Assembly (NCBI GenBank): GCA_948788915.1
Contig: CAQFOZ010000002.1
Span: 1 to 64,000, forward strand
Reading direction: 5' to 3'
From: an uncultured Muribaculaceae bacterium
GTDB taxonomy: Bacteria; Bacteroidota; Bacteroidia; Bacteroidales; Muribaculaceae
Length of the DNA: 64,000 nucleotides
A program made the translations under genes and the position numbers. Below, one piece after another: positions 52,914-61,494 of the stretch; position 1 is the stretch's first letter, and every line of letters starts with the position of its first letter. The notes below the pieces were generated by a model. It did not search any database. It saw nothing but the letters and a program-made list of their open reading frames with translations, and was not told the origin of the DNA.

Positions 52914-53924
52914 ATGAAGAATCGTATAAAAAAGGCATATGACAACATGCAGTCAATATCAAAACCACTTTATTGGGTTTTGATAGCACTTATGATATTC
53001 CCGTTTAAAATGTGCTTTGGCGTAGAAGTATTCTCTCCTGCCACAGCACTGTTTTTCGGTCTGTTATTCGCGATTGTTTTTGGTATTCCGTATCCGAAAT
53101 TTAATAAAAAACTCTCAAAATACCTCCTTCAGGCCTCCGTAGTAGGACTCGGATTCGGTATGAACCTACAGAAAAGTCTTCAGTCCGGAGCTGACGGTAT
53201 GCTTTTCACCATCGTATCCGTAATAGGTGTAATGGTCCTCGGTATCCTTCTCGGCAAATATCTTAATATCGATAAGAAAGCTTCTTATCTGATTTCTGCC
53301 GGGACAGCAATATGCGGAGGGTCAGCAATCGCTGCAGTAGGAGGCGTGATGAGAGCTAATGAAAAGAACATGGCTGTATCTTTAGGAGTTATATTTATTC
53401 TGAACGCAGTCGCACTTTTTATTTTTCCACCTCTTGGACATCTTTTTAATATGTCGCAAGCTCAATTTGGCACATGGGCGGCTATCGCCATTCATGACAC
53501 AAGCTCTGTTGTAGGAGCCGGAGCCGCATTTGGAGCCGAAGCCTGCGAGCTGGCCACACTCATCAAATGCACCCGCGCACTGTGGATAATTCCGCTGGCA
53601 TTCTTTACTATCTGGTATTTCCGCAAAGACAAGCAGGAAGGAAAAACAAAAGTTGCCATTCCATGGTTTATACTCCTCTTCGTTGTGGCTATGGTTATCA
53701 ACACCTACACAAGAGAACTGGCTCCTACAATACTCCCTGATCTTTATGACGGAATTGTAGCAATTTCCAAACAGGCATTGGTAACAGTTTTGTTCGCGAT
53801 AGGTGCAAGCCTTAGCATAGGTGTCATTCGCGAAGTTGGAGTGAAACCGCTGCTTCAGGCAATAATTTTATGGATAGCCATTGGAGCCTCAAGCCTGATC
53901 GTATGTTTGAACATGGACATTTAA
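52914..53924 (+). CDS. YeiH-family putative sulfate/anion exporter
   Basis: 336 residues with about ten membrane helices. Family blocks are VGLGFGMNLQKSLQSGADGM, SAGTAICGGSAIAAVGGVMR and WAAIAIHDTSSVVGAGAAFG. The family (Cons_hypoth698) is annotated as putative sulfate exporter, but the true substrate is uncertain. It is transcribed away from psd from an interlocked promoter. The next gene begins 50 bases downstream and may be cotranscribed. Confidence 0.9.
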   Translation: MKNRIKKAYDNMQSISKPLYWVLIALMIFPFKMCFGVEVFSPATALFFGLLFAIVFGIPYPKFNKKLSKYLLQASVVGLGFGMNLQKSLQSGADGMLFTIVSVIGVMVLGILLGKYLNIDKKASYLISAGTAICGGSAIAAVGGVMRANEKNMAVSLGVIFILNAVALFIFPPLGHLFNMSQAQFGTWAAIAIHDTSSVVGAGAAFGAEACELATLIKCTRALWIIPLAFFTIWYFRKDKQEGKTKVAIPWFILLFVVAMVINTYTRELAPTILPDLYDGIVAISKQALVTVLFAIGASLSIGVIREVGVKPLLQAIILWIAIGASSLIVCLNMDI

Positions 53925-53974
53925 ATTCTAATAGTCCAAAACCTCACTACTCATAAATTCTTACATAAGACTAT

Positions 53975-54931
53975 ATGAACGGCCTGCAGATAATAATGAA
54001 ATCATGTAGCGCATCTACTCTATGGATCGGGGCTGCATCAGTAGCTGCCGGATGCGCGTCCGCAACTGCATACGGATATACGGAGATTTTTCCGGCTCTC
54101 CTATGCTTTGCATTCGCTTTTTTTGCACAATGCACAGGAAATATCGGTCACAGATACTACGATGAGAAATATGGTTATGGAGAGAATCTGCGTGACTGCA
54201 TGTCATATGAAGACGACGAAGGCCGTCCTGTGTTATATTGCCTTACAGAAGGACTGAGAATCTTTTCTGGCTTTACAATACTTGTAGGACTTGGCCTATT
54301 TATGATGGCAGGTTGGTGGACTTTGATTCCCGGAGCAATCATAATTGCTATAAACTGGCTCAACAATCACGGCAAGCATCCATGGAGCAGAAGTCTATTT
54401 TACCCAATAATAACTTTCATATTATTTGGTCCTGTAACAGTAATAACAACTGATCTGGTTATATCACGGTCTTCTCTGAATCAGGATTTTGTTTTACAAG
54501 ATCTTAAGTTAGCTCTCGTAATGAGCATTGTAATGGGATTTATGGCTTTCAATTATCACATAATATTCAGAGCCACACATGCCATGTTAGGAATAGGTGT
54601 CAGCAAATCATTCACAAGTGAATTTGGAGTTAAAGTTGCAGCCGGCATAATAGCCGCAAGCACTTTAATTTATACTGCGGTTCTAAGTGTAGCACCTATC
54701 GAGATATCCGTATACACAGGATACGGGTTTCTTGTCTTGCCCGCAGTTTCATTAATTCTAAGTTTCACATCAATATATTTGCTGATGAAAAGTACTGATC
54801 CGACAAAAGCACTGAACTTATCATTGGTAAATATAGTGATAGTAGGATTAGCAACACTAATAATATTCAGCATTATAGGATATCCAAGCATTAGTGATTA
54901 TCCGCACTCTGATTTTCTTGATATTATATAA
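53975..54931 (+). CDS. Polytopic membrane protein, possibly UbiA/MenA-like prenyltransferase
   Basis: 318 residues with about nine helices. After the second helix it reads FFAQCTGNIGHRYYDEKYGY, which resembles the N-x3-D motif of UbiA/MenA enzymes (an Asn about eight residues before Asp). The second Asp-rich motif of that family is not clear. I therefore call it UbiA-like with low confidence; another family is possible. It follows the YeiH-type gene by 50 bases. No menaquinone genes are nearby. Confidence 0.55.
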   Translation: MNGLQIIMKSCSASTLWIGAASVAAGCASATAYGYTEIFPALLCFAFAFFAQCTGNIGHRYYDEKYGYGENLRDCMSYEDDEGRPVLYCLTEGLRIFSGFTILVGLGLFMMAGWWTLIPGAIIIAINWLNNHGKHPWSRSLFYPIITFILFGPVTVITTDLVISRSSLNQDFVLQDLKLALVMSIVMGFMAFNYHIIFRATHAMLGIGVSKSFTSEFGVKVAAGIIAASTLIYTAVLSVAPIEISVYTGYGFLVLPAVSLILSFTSIYLLMKSTDPTKALNLSLVNIVIVGLATLIIFSIIGYPSISDYPHSDFLDII

Positions 54932-55043
54932 TAAAAGCGCTTTCATAGAAACTTTACACACCGCAGCATATGACTTATACGCCATTTTCAGACAAAGGAA
55001 ATCAAGGTATAAATCAAAAAAAGCAGATAAAGTTGGTCCATAT

Positions 55044-55075
55044 TTTGCAGAAATGTAAAAAATATATTAATTTTG
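55044..55075 (+). promoter_or_regulatory. Promoter of the tRNA-Pro gene
   Basis: TTTG (55044-55047), a 20-base spacer and TAATTTTG (55068-55075): an exact consensus. Transcription would start about ten bases before the mature tRNA. Confidence 0.8.
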
Positions 55076-55091
55076 CAGTCGCAAACTGATT

Positions 55092-55165
55092 CGGGGTGTA
55101 GCACAGTTGGCTAGCGCGCTACGTTCGGGACGTAGAGGTCGGGCGTTCGAGTCGCCTCACCCCGA
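55092..55165 (+). tRNA. tRNA-Pro (anticodon CGG)
   Basis: Acceptor arms CGGGGTG (55092-55098) and CACCCCG (55158-55164) pair over 7 bp, with discriminator A. The anticodon arm is CTACG-TTCGGGA-CGTAG, giving CGG, which reads CCG (Pro). The T-arm carries TTCGAGT. CCA is not encoded. A consensus promoter precedes it and a strong terminator follows. Confidence 0.97.
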
Positions 55166-55170
55166 CAGTA

Positions 55171-55216
55171 ACAAGGCTTGGAATTTCAATGAATTCCAAG
55201 CCTTGTGTTTTTAATA
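55171..55216 (+). terminator. Terminator of tRNA-Pro
   Basis: ACAAGGCTTGGAATT (55171-55185) pairs perfectly with AATTCCAAGCCTTGT (55192-55206) around a 6-base loop, followed by GTTTTTA. Confidence 0.92.
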
Positions 55217-55259
55217 ATCTCAATTTCTCAGTATCTCTACGTCTTTGATGTGTTAAACG

Positions 55260-55296
55260 GGAGGATCCACCCAAAACCGAATTCGACAGATCCTCC
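55260..55296 (-). terminator. Hairpin downstream of the phosphatase genes
   Basis: GGAGGATC (55260-55267) pairs with GATCCTCC (55289-55296), with an extra ACG/CGT pairing. It lies just past the stop at 55311 on the minus strand. The T-tail on that side is weak. Confidence 0.5.
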
Positions 55297-55310
55297 GTTA
55301 TTTATTTAAA

Positions 55311-56636
55311 TCATTTCACATTATCGCATATCCTCAAAAGATGACGGCTAACCTCATCCCAGTCATAGTAACCCGGAGCCAGTCTGGATTCTTTTATTCC
55401 GTTAAGCGATACTGGCTGTTCGTGCAACCTGAATCCTGCAAGCACCTTGCCTGCTTTATTTCTAAAAAGAATCATCTGTAGATTTCCACCCATAGGAGTC
55501 AGCTTGTCACTATGCCAGATATTGGCAACATTTTTTATGCCTGCGGCACTGCCGTCCGCACCATCCACTCCCATAAAAGCGATAAGTTTTAACAAACCGG
55601 TATCATGACCGAATCTAAAATCAGCAGTCACTCCATTACCTGCAAGTGATTCATTGGCTTTATTGACAATATCTCTTACAAGATTCACCGAACTTTTGGG
55701 ACCGCACCCATCCGTGAGAACGGCATTACCGTGACGGACATATAAACGGTAATTACTTACAAGCCATTGGTTATAGAGATCTTCCGGTTCAAAAACATCC
55801 ATTATATTTTCATGTGCCTCCGGTTCAATATTCTGAAGCGATGTCGCAATCTCACGGATATAATTCATCATCTTACCCAGATTCTCTACTTTTGAGACAT
55901 CCTTGAAAAGTTTTCTGGCTGAAGCCTCCGAACGTTGCAGAGAATCTATCATAGGCTGACTACCAACACGCCATATTGAATCGCTGTTTTCCAGTTTTTC
56001 CGCACATGGCGATTTATAGACAATGATATCCATGTCTTTCGGAGTCGCATGACGAAGCACTGTAAGTTTAGGATTATTCTCTTTCAGACCTTCGGAAAAG
56101 GCGGCCATAGACATAATACAACGCTGCACCATAGATGAACGCGCCTGCACCGTATCTCCGTCTTTAAAAAGCCCCGGAAACCGTTTATACAGACGTGTGG
56201 CAATTTCTTTATGCTGCTTTGCGCCGAGCGACGACAATTCTCCTATATGTCCATCGGTTACAGCCTCACTCTTACGCACTACTCTAAGCAAATTTTTACC
56301 TTTTTCTGTAAGATTATCCATCTTCTCCTGTGGTTCAAGAAGCTTAAGCAGTCTGGGATGATAATTGGTACTTAATACATATCTTGATCCGTGACGACCA
56401 TAATGACTCACATATACCGGTTCAAATCCCGCAGGCACAGGAGCAAGAGAGTCTGTTGTAAACGGATATGCAAAATACATTCCGCCCGCACGTTCTGGTG
56501 TCGCATATATAGCCGCCCGATTATTTTTTTCACAATCCTCCTGCTTGCCGCAATTGTTGTTACAGCCTTCATGCGCATAGGCTGTGCAGCCAACAGCAAC
56601 AAGTACGGCCAAAATATTCGCTCTGATTTTTTTCAT
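55311..56636 (-). CDS. Secreted histidine acid phosphatase (phytase-like), downstream copy
   Basis: 441 residues with a signal peptide (MKKIRANILAVLVAVGCTAY). The catalytic RHG motif is HYGRHGSR (Arg81, His82), and the proton-donor dipeptide lies in FRFGHDTGLLKL. The HD form is that of classical histidine acid phosphatases; animal MINPP enzymes and close bacterial relatives carry HAE instead. Likely substrates are phytate or other phosphate esters in the gut. After the signal peptide lies a Cys-rich stretch (HEGCNNNCGKQEDCEKN) not present in its tandem paralog; it might bind metal or be lipid- or disulfide-linked. It starts 21 bases after the upstream paralog and is surely cotranscribed. Confidence 0.9.
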   Translation of the reverse strand: MKKIRANILAVLVAVGCTAYAHEGCNNNCGKQEDCEKNNRAAIYATPERAGGMYFAYPFTTDSLAPVPAGFEPVYVSHYGRHGSRYVLSTNYHPRLLKLLEPQEKMDNLTEKGKNLLRVVRKSEAVTDGHIGELSSLGAKQHKEIATRLYKRFPGLFKDGDTVQARSSMVQRCIMSMAAFSEGLKENNPKLTVLRHATPKDMDIIVYKSPCAEKLENSDSIWRVGSQPMIDSLQRSEASARKLFKDVSKVENLGKMMNYIREIATSLQNIEPEAHENIMDVFEPEDLYNQWLVSNYRLYVRHGNAVLTDGCGPKSSVNLVRDIVNKANESLAGNGVTADFRFGHDTGLLKLIAFMGVDGADGSAAGIKNVANIWHSDKLTPMGGNLQMILFRNKAGKVLAGFRLHEQPVSLNGIKESRLAPGYYDWDEVSRHLLRICDNVK

Positions 56637-56657
56637 ATAAATATAAGGTTCGTTAAG

Positions 56658-57947
56658 TTATTTCATCCATTTAGACTTCAGATCATCCCATCTGTAAAAA
56701 CCGGGGGAAAACTCTACCAGACCGTCCACTTTTACAGGCCGCTCGTTCAGTCTTATTGCAACAATCGTCTCATTCCCCGCATTGCGATAATAAGTAAGCT
56801 GAATGTTTGCCGCCATAGGTGTTATTCGATAAGACTGCCATACTCTTGACGCCTCATCTATCCCTTTGACAGTATCATTTGTACCTGCCACATCCATCCG
56901 GGCAAGCAACCGCATAAGAAATATATCATGACCGAATCTTAGATTTACCTTCGGTCCCTTACCTGCAAGCGAAAGATCTGCATTCTTAATAATATCATTA
57001 AGGAGATTAGCCGCACTCTTGGGTCCTTCGCAATTTCCGTCTATCGAATTTCCATGACGGACATAATTCTCATAATCTTCCCCTTTCCATAAATTATAGA
57101 GATCTTCTTTATCAAAATATTGAAACAGATCTATATCCAGATTATCCACATTCTGAACAGCTTTGGCCACATCCTGAAGATTCTTCATAAATGAGGGGAG
57201 CTTTTTCACTTTGTTCGGATTTTTGAAAATCTTTTTGGCCGTTTTAAAAGATTTATACAGAGAGTCGCGCTTAGGCTCATATTCTTTTTTCCACTCTTGA
57301 GGATCATCATATATAGCTTTTGCCGCCTTGGTATGGTAGGCAATAAATTTCATATCCCCTGGAGATGCATATTTCACAATATTCAATTTCGGATTCTTCT
57401 CCTTAAGAGCCTCCGTAAAAGACAACATTGATATAATGCACCTTTGCTGAGTTGAACTGCGGGCTATGATCTCTTCCTCTCCAGCAAACAACTCCGGGAA
57501 TCTTGCTATCATACGTCTGGCAATGCCGGCATGTTGCATTTCACCAAGACGTGTAAGTTCTCCAAGATGGCCTTCCGTGTTTTCACCACTTTTTCTAACC
57601 ATAGCAAGAATGGATTCACCAGCTTTCGTAAGATTCTTATTCCGCTTCTCATTTTCAAGCACATTCACGACTTTCCTATGCAAACTCGAAGAGGTTACCC
57701 ACCGAGATCCATGACGGCCATAATGACTAAGATATACCGGTTTAAAACCATCAGGCACTATGGCCATAGAATCTGTTGAATACGGATACGCATAATAATA
57801 TCCTCCCGATTTCTCCGGAGTCGCGGCAATTTCCGCCCTGATCGCCGAATCGGCTAAATCATTGCCAGTTTTCAATCCGTTTTTTTTTGCATGGACAGCC
57901 GGCATGACAGCCAACATACAAGAAAAGATAACAAACAATCGTTTCAT
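56658..57947 (-). CDS. Secreted histidine acid phosphatase (phytase-like), upstream copy
   Basis: 429 residues, signal peptide MKRLFVIFSCMLAVMPAVHA. It carries HYGRHGSRW (Arg78, His79) and RFGHDIFLMRL (HD). It resembles the next gene along its whole length (AYPYSTDSMAIVPDGFKPVY against AYPFTTDSLAPVPAGFEPVY), so the two are a tandem duplication. It differs by a more basic middle (KTAKKIFKNPNKVKKLPSF) and lacks the Cys-rich start. It probably acts on phytate or related esters outside the cell or in the periplasm. A TTTAGAAACTGATTAG motif lies in its upstream region (minus strand, about 58073-58058). No clear promoter box is seen in 57948-58220. Confidence 0.9.
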   Translation of the reverse strand: MKRLFVIFSCMLAVMPAVHAKKNGLKTGNDLADSAIRAEIAATPEKSGGYYYAYPYSTDSMAIVPDGFKPVYLSHYGRHGSRWVTSSSLHRKVVNVLENEKRNKNLTKAGESILAMVRKSGENTEGHLGELTRLGEMQHAGIARRMIARFPELFAGEEEIIARSSTQQRCIISMLSFTEALKEKNPKLNIVKYASPGDMKFIAYHTKAAKAIYDDPQEWKKEYEPKRDSLYKSFKTAKKIFKNPNKVKKLPSFMKNLQDVAKAVQNVDNLDIDLFQYFDKEDLYNLWKGEDYENYVRHGNSIDGNCEGPKSAANLLNDIIKNADLSLAGKGPKVNLRFGHDIFLMRLLARMDVAGTNDTVKGIDEASRVWQSYRITPMAANIQLTYYRNAGNETIVAIRLNERPVKVDGLVEFSPGFYRWDDLKSKWMK

Positions 57948-58220
57948 TACGTAATTCTTTAAGTAAGTATGGATTAAATATAATATGATATTATAAGATT
58001 CGTCAATTCATCAATTTAGGATAAGTTTGTAGACTGTTTAAAGTTTAGAACTCGCTTCTAATCAGTTTCTAAATTAATAAAAAATTTTTTAACAATCAAT
58101 TATTCAACAAGCAACACCCCTCCGTTCCCACTCCCGTTTCATTCGTAAAAGCATCAAATACAAAGGCGTAAAAGAATGTTTCCTAAAACCGATGGGGGAT
58201 AATTCCCTGTTTTGGGAAAT

Positions 58221-58240
58221 GCGACTTGTCCGCAAGTCGC
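58221..58240. repeat. Short perfect hairpin element, TTGTCCGCAA core
   Basis: GCGACTTG (58221-58228), loop TCCG, CAAGTCGC (58233-58240). It is a relative of the elements at 45333 and 38230. It lies in the 366-base gap between the phosphatase start and the secDF stop. That gap also holds a small TTCCC/GGGAA hairpin and the terminator at 58244. Confidence 0.65.
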
Positions 58241-58243
58241 ACA

Positions 58244-58290
58244 TAAAAAAAAATAAAGGGACTCGTGTAGGAATCCCTTTATTTTTTTAT
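58244..58290 (-). terminator. Terminator of secDF
   Basis: AAATAAAGGGA (58251-58261) pairs with TCCCTTTATTT (58274-58284), extended by A and T runs to about 16 bp. It follows the secDF stop at 58314 on the minus strand. Confidence 0.85.
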
Positions 58291-58313
58291 GCATTGTGAT
58301 TATAAATAACATT

Positions 58314-61283
58314 TTATTTAAAACGACGGTTACCCTCCAATACGGGTTTGCCATCTGCCACAGTAGTGTCCTTCTTGCTGTTGCGACTCATGATATTGTA
58401 AGCGATCGGTGCAGCGCAGAAAAGCGAGCAGAATGTACCTACAATCACACCAAAGATCATTGCGAATGTGAATGAACGTATAGTGTCACCACCAAGGAAG
58501 AAGATGCACAGAAGCACCAGAAGAGTAGAGAACGAAGTCATCACCGTACGGCTCAAAGTCTGGTTAAGTGACTTGTTGAATGTTTTTCTTCTGTCCTCTT
58601 TCGGGTAAAGACCTATCATTTCACGGACACGGTCGAATACAACCACAGTATCATTGATCTGATATCCTATAATAGTCAACACCGCTGCTATGAACGACTG
58701 GTCTATCTCCATTGAGAATGGAAGGAATCCCCAGCAAATAGAATAGAATCCTACAATGAGGAATGCTGTCAAAGCAACGGCTGCTACAGCACCCACTGAG
58801 AAAGCGATGTTACGGAAACGCAAAAGGATATACAAGAACATACATACAATTGCGATGCTAAGAGCCCAAGCAGCATCCTTTTTCATATCATCTGCCACAG
58901 ACGGACCTACTTTCTGGATAGAAATTATACCGTGGCTTTCATCTGAAACGGCAAACTGCTCAAGATTCATTGTATTACCATTGACGGTCAACTCCTCTTT
59001 AAGACCTTTGTACAGAAGACTTGCAATTTCATTCTCAACTCCCTCTCCCTCGTCTGCAATCTTGTAATTGGTCGAGATACGCAACTTAGACGGATTGTCT
59101 ATATTGATAACCGCTACAGATACAGTGGGATCATTAGCCTCCTTCTGAAGAAGTTGAAGAAGATTCTCCTGAACTTTCTGACGATCCACATCTTTCTCGA
59201 ACTGAACGACATAGTTACGGCCTCCGGAGAAGTCAATACCCTGATTCATGCCACGTACGAACAAAGAAGCAATAGAAATTACTATCAGAGCTATCCATAC
59301 CACTGATGCAGTCCTGGTCTTGCCAATGAAATTAACTTTGGTATTTGTCAGGAAGTTGCGGCTCATTGCTGTAGTAAATGACATGTTGGCGCAACGACCA
59401 TTTTTTGTAATAAGATCAAATGCGATGCGTGTCAGGAACACGGCTGTGAAGAACGAGCAGACAATACCTATAATAAGTGTGGTTGCAAAACCCTTGATCG
59501 GACCAGATCCGAAAAATAGGAGGATCACACCTGTGATTACTGAAGTAAGGTTGGAGTCAAAGATAGCTGAGAATGCATTGCTGTAACCTTCAGAGATAGA
59601 TTGGCGAAGTTTCTTGCCATTCTTGAGTTCCTCTTTTGTACGCTCGAAGATAAGCACATTGGCATCCACTGCCATACCGAGGGCAAGCACAATACCCGCA
59701 ATACCGGAAAGTGTAAGTACTGCCTGAATGGAAGCAAGAATACCGAGAGTGAAATAGAGGTTAAGGATAAGTCCTAAATTTGCCACAAGACCCGGAATCC
59801 ATCCGTAATAGGAGATCATAAGGATCATAAGGAGGATGATAGCCACCACAAATGAAATGAAGCCCATCTGAATTGCCTCAGCACCAAGACTCGGACCAAT
59901 CACATTGTTGCTTACGACATTCACCTTGGCTGACATCTTACCGCTCTTCAGCACATTTGCAAGGTCATTAGCCTCTTCAGGTGTAAAGTTACCTGTAATC
60001 TCAGAACTTCCGCCAGTGATCTCATTGTTCACATTCGGGAAAGAATAGACATGATCATCAAGAACAATGGCGATAGGACGGCCAATATTGTTTCGTGTGA
60101 TGGTCGCCCACTCCTGTGCTCCGCGATCACTCATTTTCATAGTCACGAGATTACCGCGCATGTTGTCAAATTCAGAAGATGCAGATGTAACAGCATCGCC
60201 CTCCAGAACAGCATCACCTTTAAGGGCTACAAGCTCCCAGTATCCTACAGTTTTATTTTCACCGTTGGCTTTCTTCACAACATTGCCAGCTGCATCCGTA
60301 ACAGGGAATTCAGCCTGCTTAACGCTCCAAAGCAATGAAAGGTCCGAAGGAAGAATTCGTTTGGCAAGATCACTGCTTAACACGGAATCAACCACTGCCT
60401 TATTGGATGGTGTCACCATGCCGACGACAGGAGATCCTGAACGCTGAGCCCCTCCGAGAAGTTCGATAATATTAAGATGATTCACAGTATCCTGCTGAGC
60501 ATATGCTGCTGCAAAACGCTGTAGGTCACCTGCTATCTCATTGTAGTTATAAACCTCATAGAACTCCAGATTAGCACTTGACTTGAGAAGATCTGTAACA
60601 CGTTCCGGTTCTTTTACACCAGGAAGTTCCAGAAGAATCTGACCGCTTTTGTCCTGCAGTTTCTGAATATTCGGAGCAACCACACCAAACTGGTCGATAC
60701 GTGTACGGAAAATATTGAAGGCTGCATCAACCTGGCTGTTCACCTGCTTTTCAAGAGCCTCTGTCACATCCTCGTTAGTGGAATTTGACTTAAGGCTACC
60801 CAAAAATTCACCTTCGCGCACAAACAGGCTCGCCATTACTCCCGGCTGGATATTGGATGCAAAACGCTTGATGAAATCCGAATCGCTGCCTTTGGCTCCG
60901 TCAGATTCTGTCTGCTTAATAGCTGAATTAATCTGTGCCAGCTGAGCGTCACCGGATGCATATTGACGCAAAATGTCAGGTACTGAAATCTCCAATACCA
61001 CATTCATACCACCTTTCAGGTCAAGACCGAGACCAACCTCCATCTTGCGCACCTGATTATAGGTGTAGTTAAGATAAACTTTCTCTTTGTCGATTGAGTC
61101 GTTGAATTGCTTCAGACTTTGTTTGTAAACATCATTTGTCTCATCCGTTGTCTTAGCCTGGGCCGCTGCAAATTCCTTAGCCTTTTTCTCATAGTGAGAT
61201 GTTACAAAGCTGAAAGAGATGTAAAAGCCGCAGATCAATATCAAAAGGACGGCAATGGTGCTGATAAACCCTTTGTTCTGCAT
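58314..61283 (-). CDS. secDF: Fused protein translocase subunit SecDF
   Basis: 989 residues, SecD and SecF joined as usual in Bacteroidetes. SecD part: helix 1 near 8-28, GLGLDLKGGMNVVLEISVPD, the P1 periplasmic domain with PGVKEPERVTDLLKSSANLE, and GIVLALGMAVDANVLIFERT in the helical bundle (about 460-620). SecF part: from about 640 with GIDFSGGRNYVVQF, then IIGYQINDTVVVFDRVRE, which contains the conserved Asp of the SecF helix. It uses the proton gradient to pull proteins out of the SecYEG channel. A single gene; its leader holds a 10-bp hairpin (61325-61350). Confidence 0.97.
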   Translation of the reverse strand: MQNKGFISTIAVLLILICGFYISFSFVTSHYEKKAKEFAAAQAKTTDETNDVYKQSLKQFNDSIDKEKVYLNYTYNQVRKMEVGLGLDLKGGMNVVLEISVPDILRQYASGDAQLAQINSAIKQTESDGAKGSDSDFIKRFASNIQPGVMASLFVREGEFLGSLKSNSTNEDVTEALEKQVNSQVDAAFNIFRTRIDQFGVVAPNIQKLQDKSGQILLELPGVKEPERVTDLLKSSANLEFYEVYNYNEIAGDLQRFAAAYAQQDTVNHLNIIELLGGAQRSGSPVVGMVTPSNKAVVDSVLSSDLAKRILPSDLSLLWSVKQAEFPVTDAAGNVVKKANGENKTVGYWELVALKGDAVLEGDAVTSASSEFDNMRGNLVTMKMSDRGAQEWATITRNNIGRPIAIVLDDHVYSFPNVNNEITGGSSEITGNFTPEEANDLANVLKSGKMSAKVNVVSNNVIGPSLGAEAIQMGFISFVVAIILLMILMISYYGWIPGLVANLGLILNLYFTLGILASIQAVLTLSGIAGIVLALGMAVDANVLIFERTKEELKNGKKLRQSISEGYSNAFSAIFDSNLTSVITGVILLFFGSGPIKGFATTLIIGIVCSFFTAVFLTRIAFDLITKNGRCANMSFTTAMSRNFLTNTKVNFIGKTRTASVVWIALIVISIASLFVRGMNQGIDFSGGRNYVVQFEKDVDRQKVQENLLQLLQKEANDPTVSVAVINIDNPSKLRISTNYKIADEGEGVENEIASLLYKGLKEELTVNGNTMNLEQFAVSDESHGIISIQKVGPSVADDMKKDAAWALSIAIVCMFLYILLRFRNIAFSVGAVAAVALTAFLIVGFYSICWGFLPFSMEIDQSFIAAVLTIIGYQINDTVVVFDRVREMIGLYPKEDRRKTFNKSLNQTLSRTVMTSFSTLLVLLCIFFLGGDTIRSFTFAMIFGVIVGTFCSLFCAAPIAYNIMSRNSKKDTTVADGKPVLEGNRRFK

Positions 61284-61324
61284 TTCTTGTTGTTATTTTA
61301 TGTTATTTTTTTCGATCAGATCCC

Positions 61325-61376
61325 TTACGGGCACACGGAGTGCCACGTAAAGATATTATTTCAGCTTGCAAATATA
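61325..61376 (-). promoter_or_regulatory. secDF promoter box and leader hairpin
   Basis: The minus strand has TATATTTG (61376-61369). Downstream, TTACGTGGCAC pairs with GTGCCCGTAA (61350-61340 and 61334-61325), a 10-bp stem with a one-base bulge. It might control translation or stability of the secDF mRNA. Confidence 0.4.
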
Positions 61377-61452
61377 GGAGTTTTTTTTGAGCTTTTAAGC
61401 ATTAACATCATATATTTTATTCTTTGTGGCTTCAATTATCAATAATTTTATA

Positions 61453-61460
61453 TATTTTTG
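61453..61460 (+). promoter_or_regulatory. -7 box for the Ig-like lipoprotein gene
   Basis: TATTTTTG matches TAnnTTTG, 34 bases before the ATG at 61495. The nearest TTTG (61423-61426) is too far away for a standard spacer. Confidence 0.35.
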
Positions 61461-61494
61461 GCGTTCTTTTAAGTAGAATTGCTTCACACTTCAT

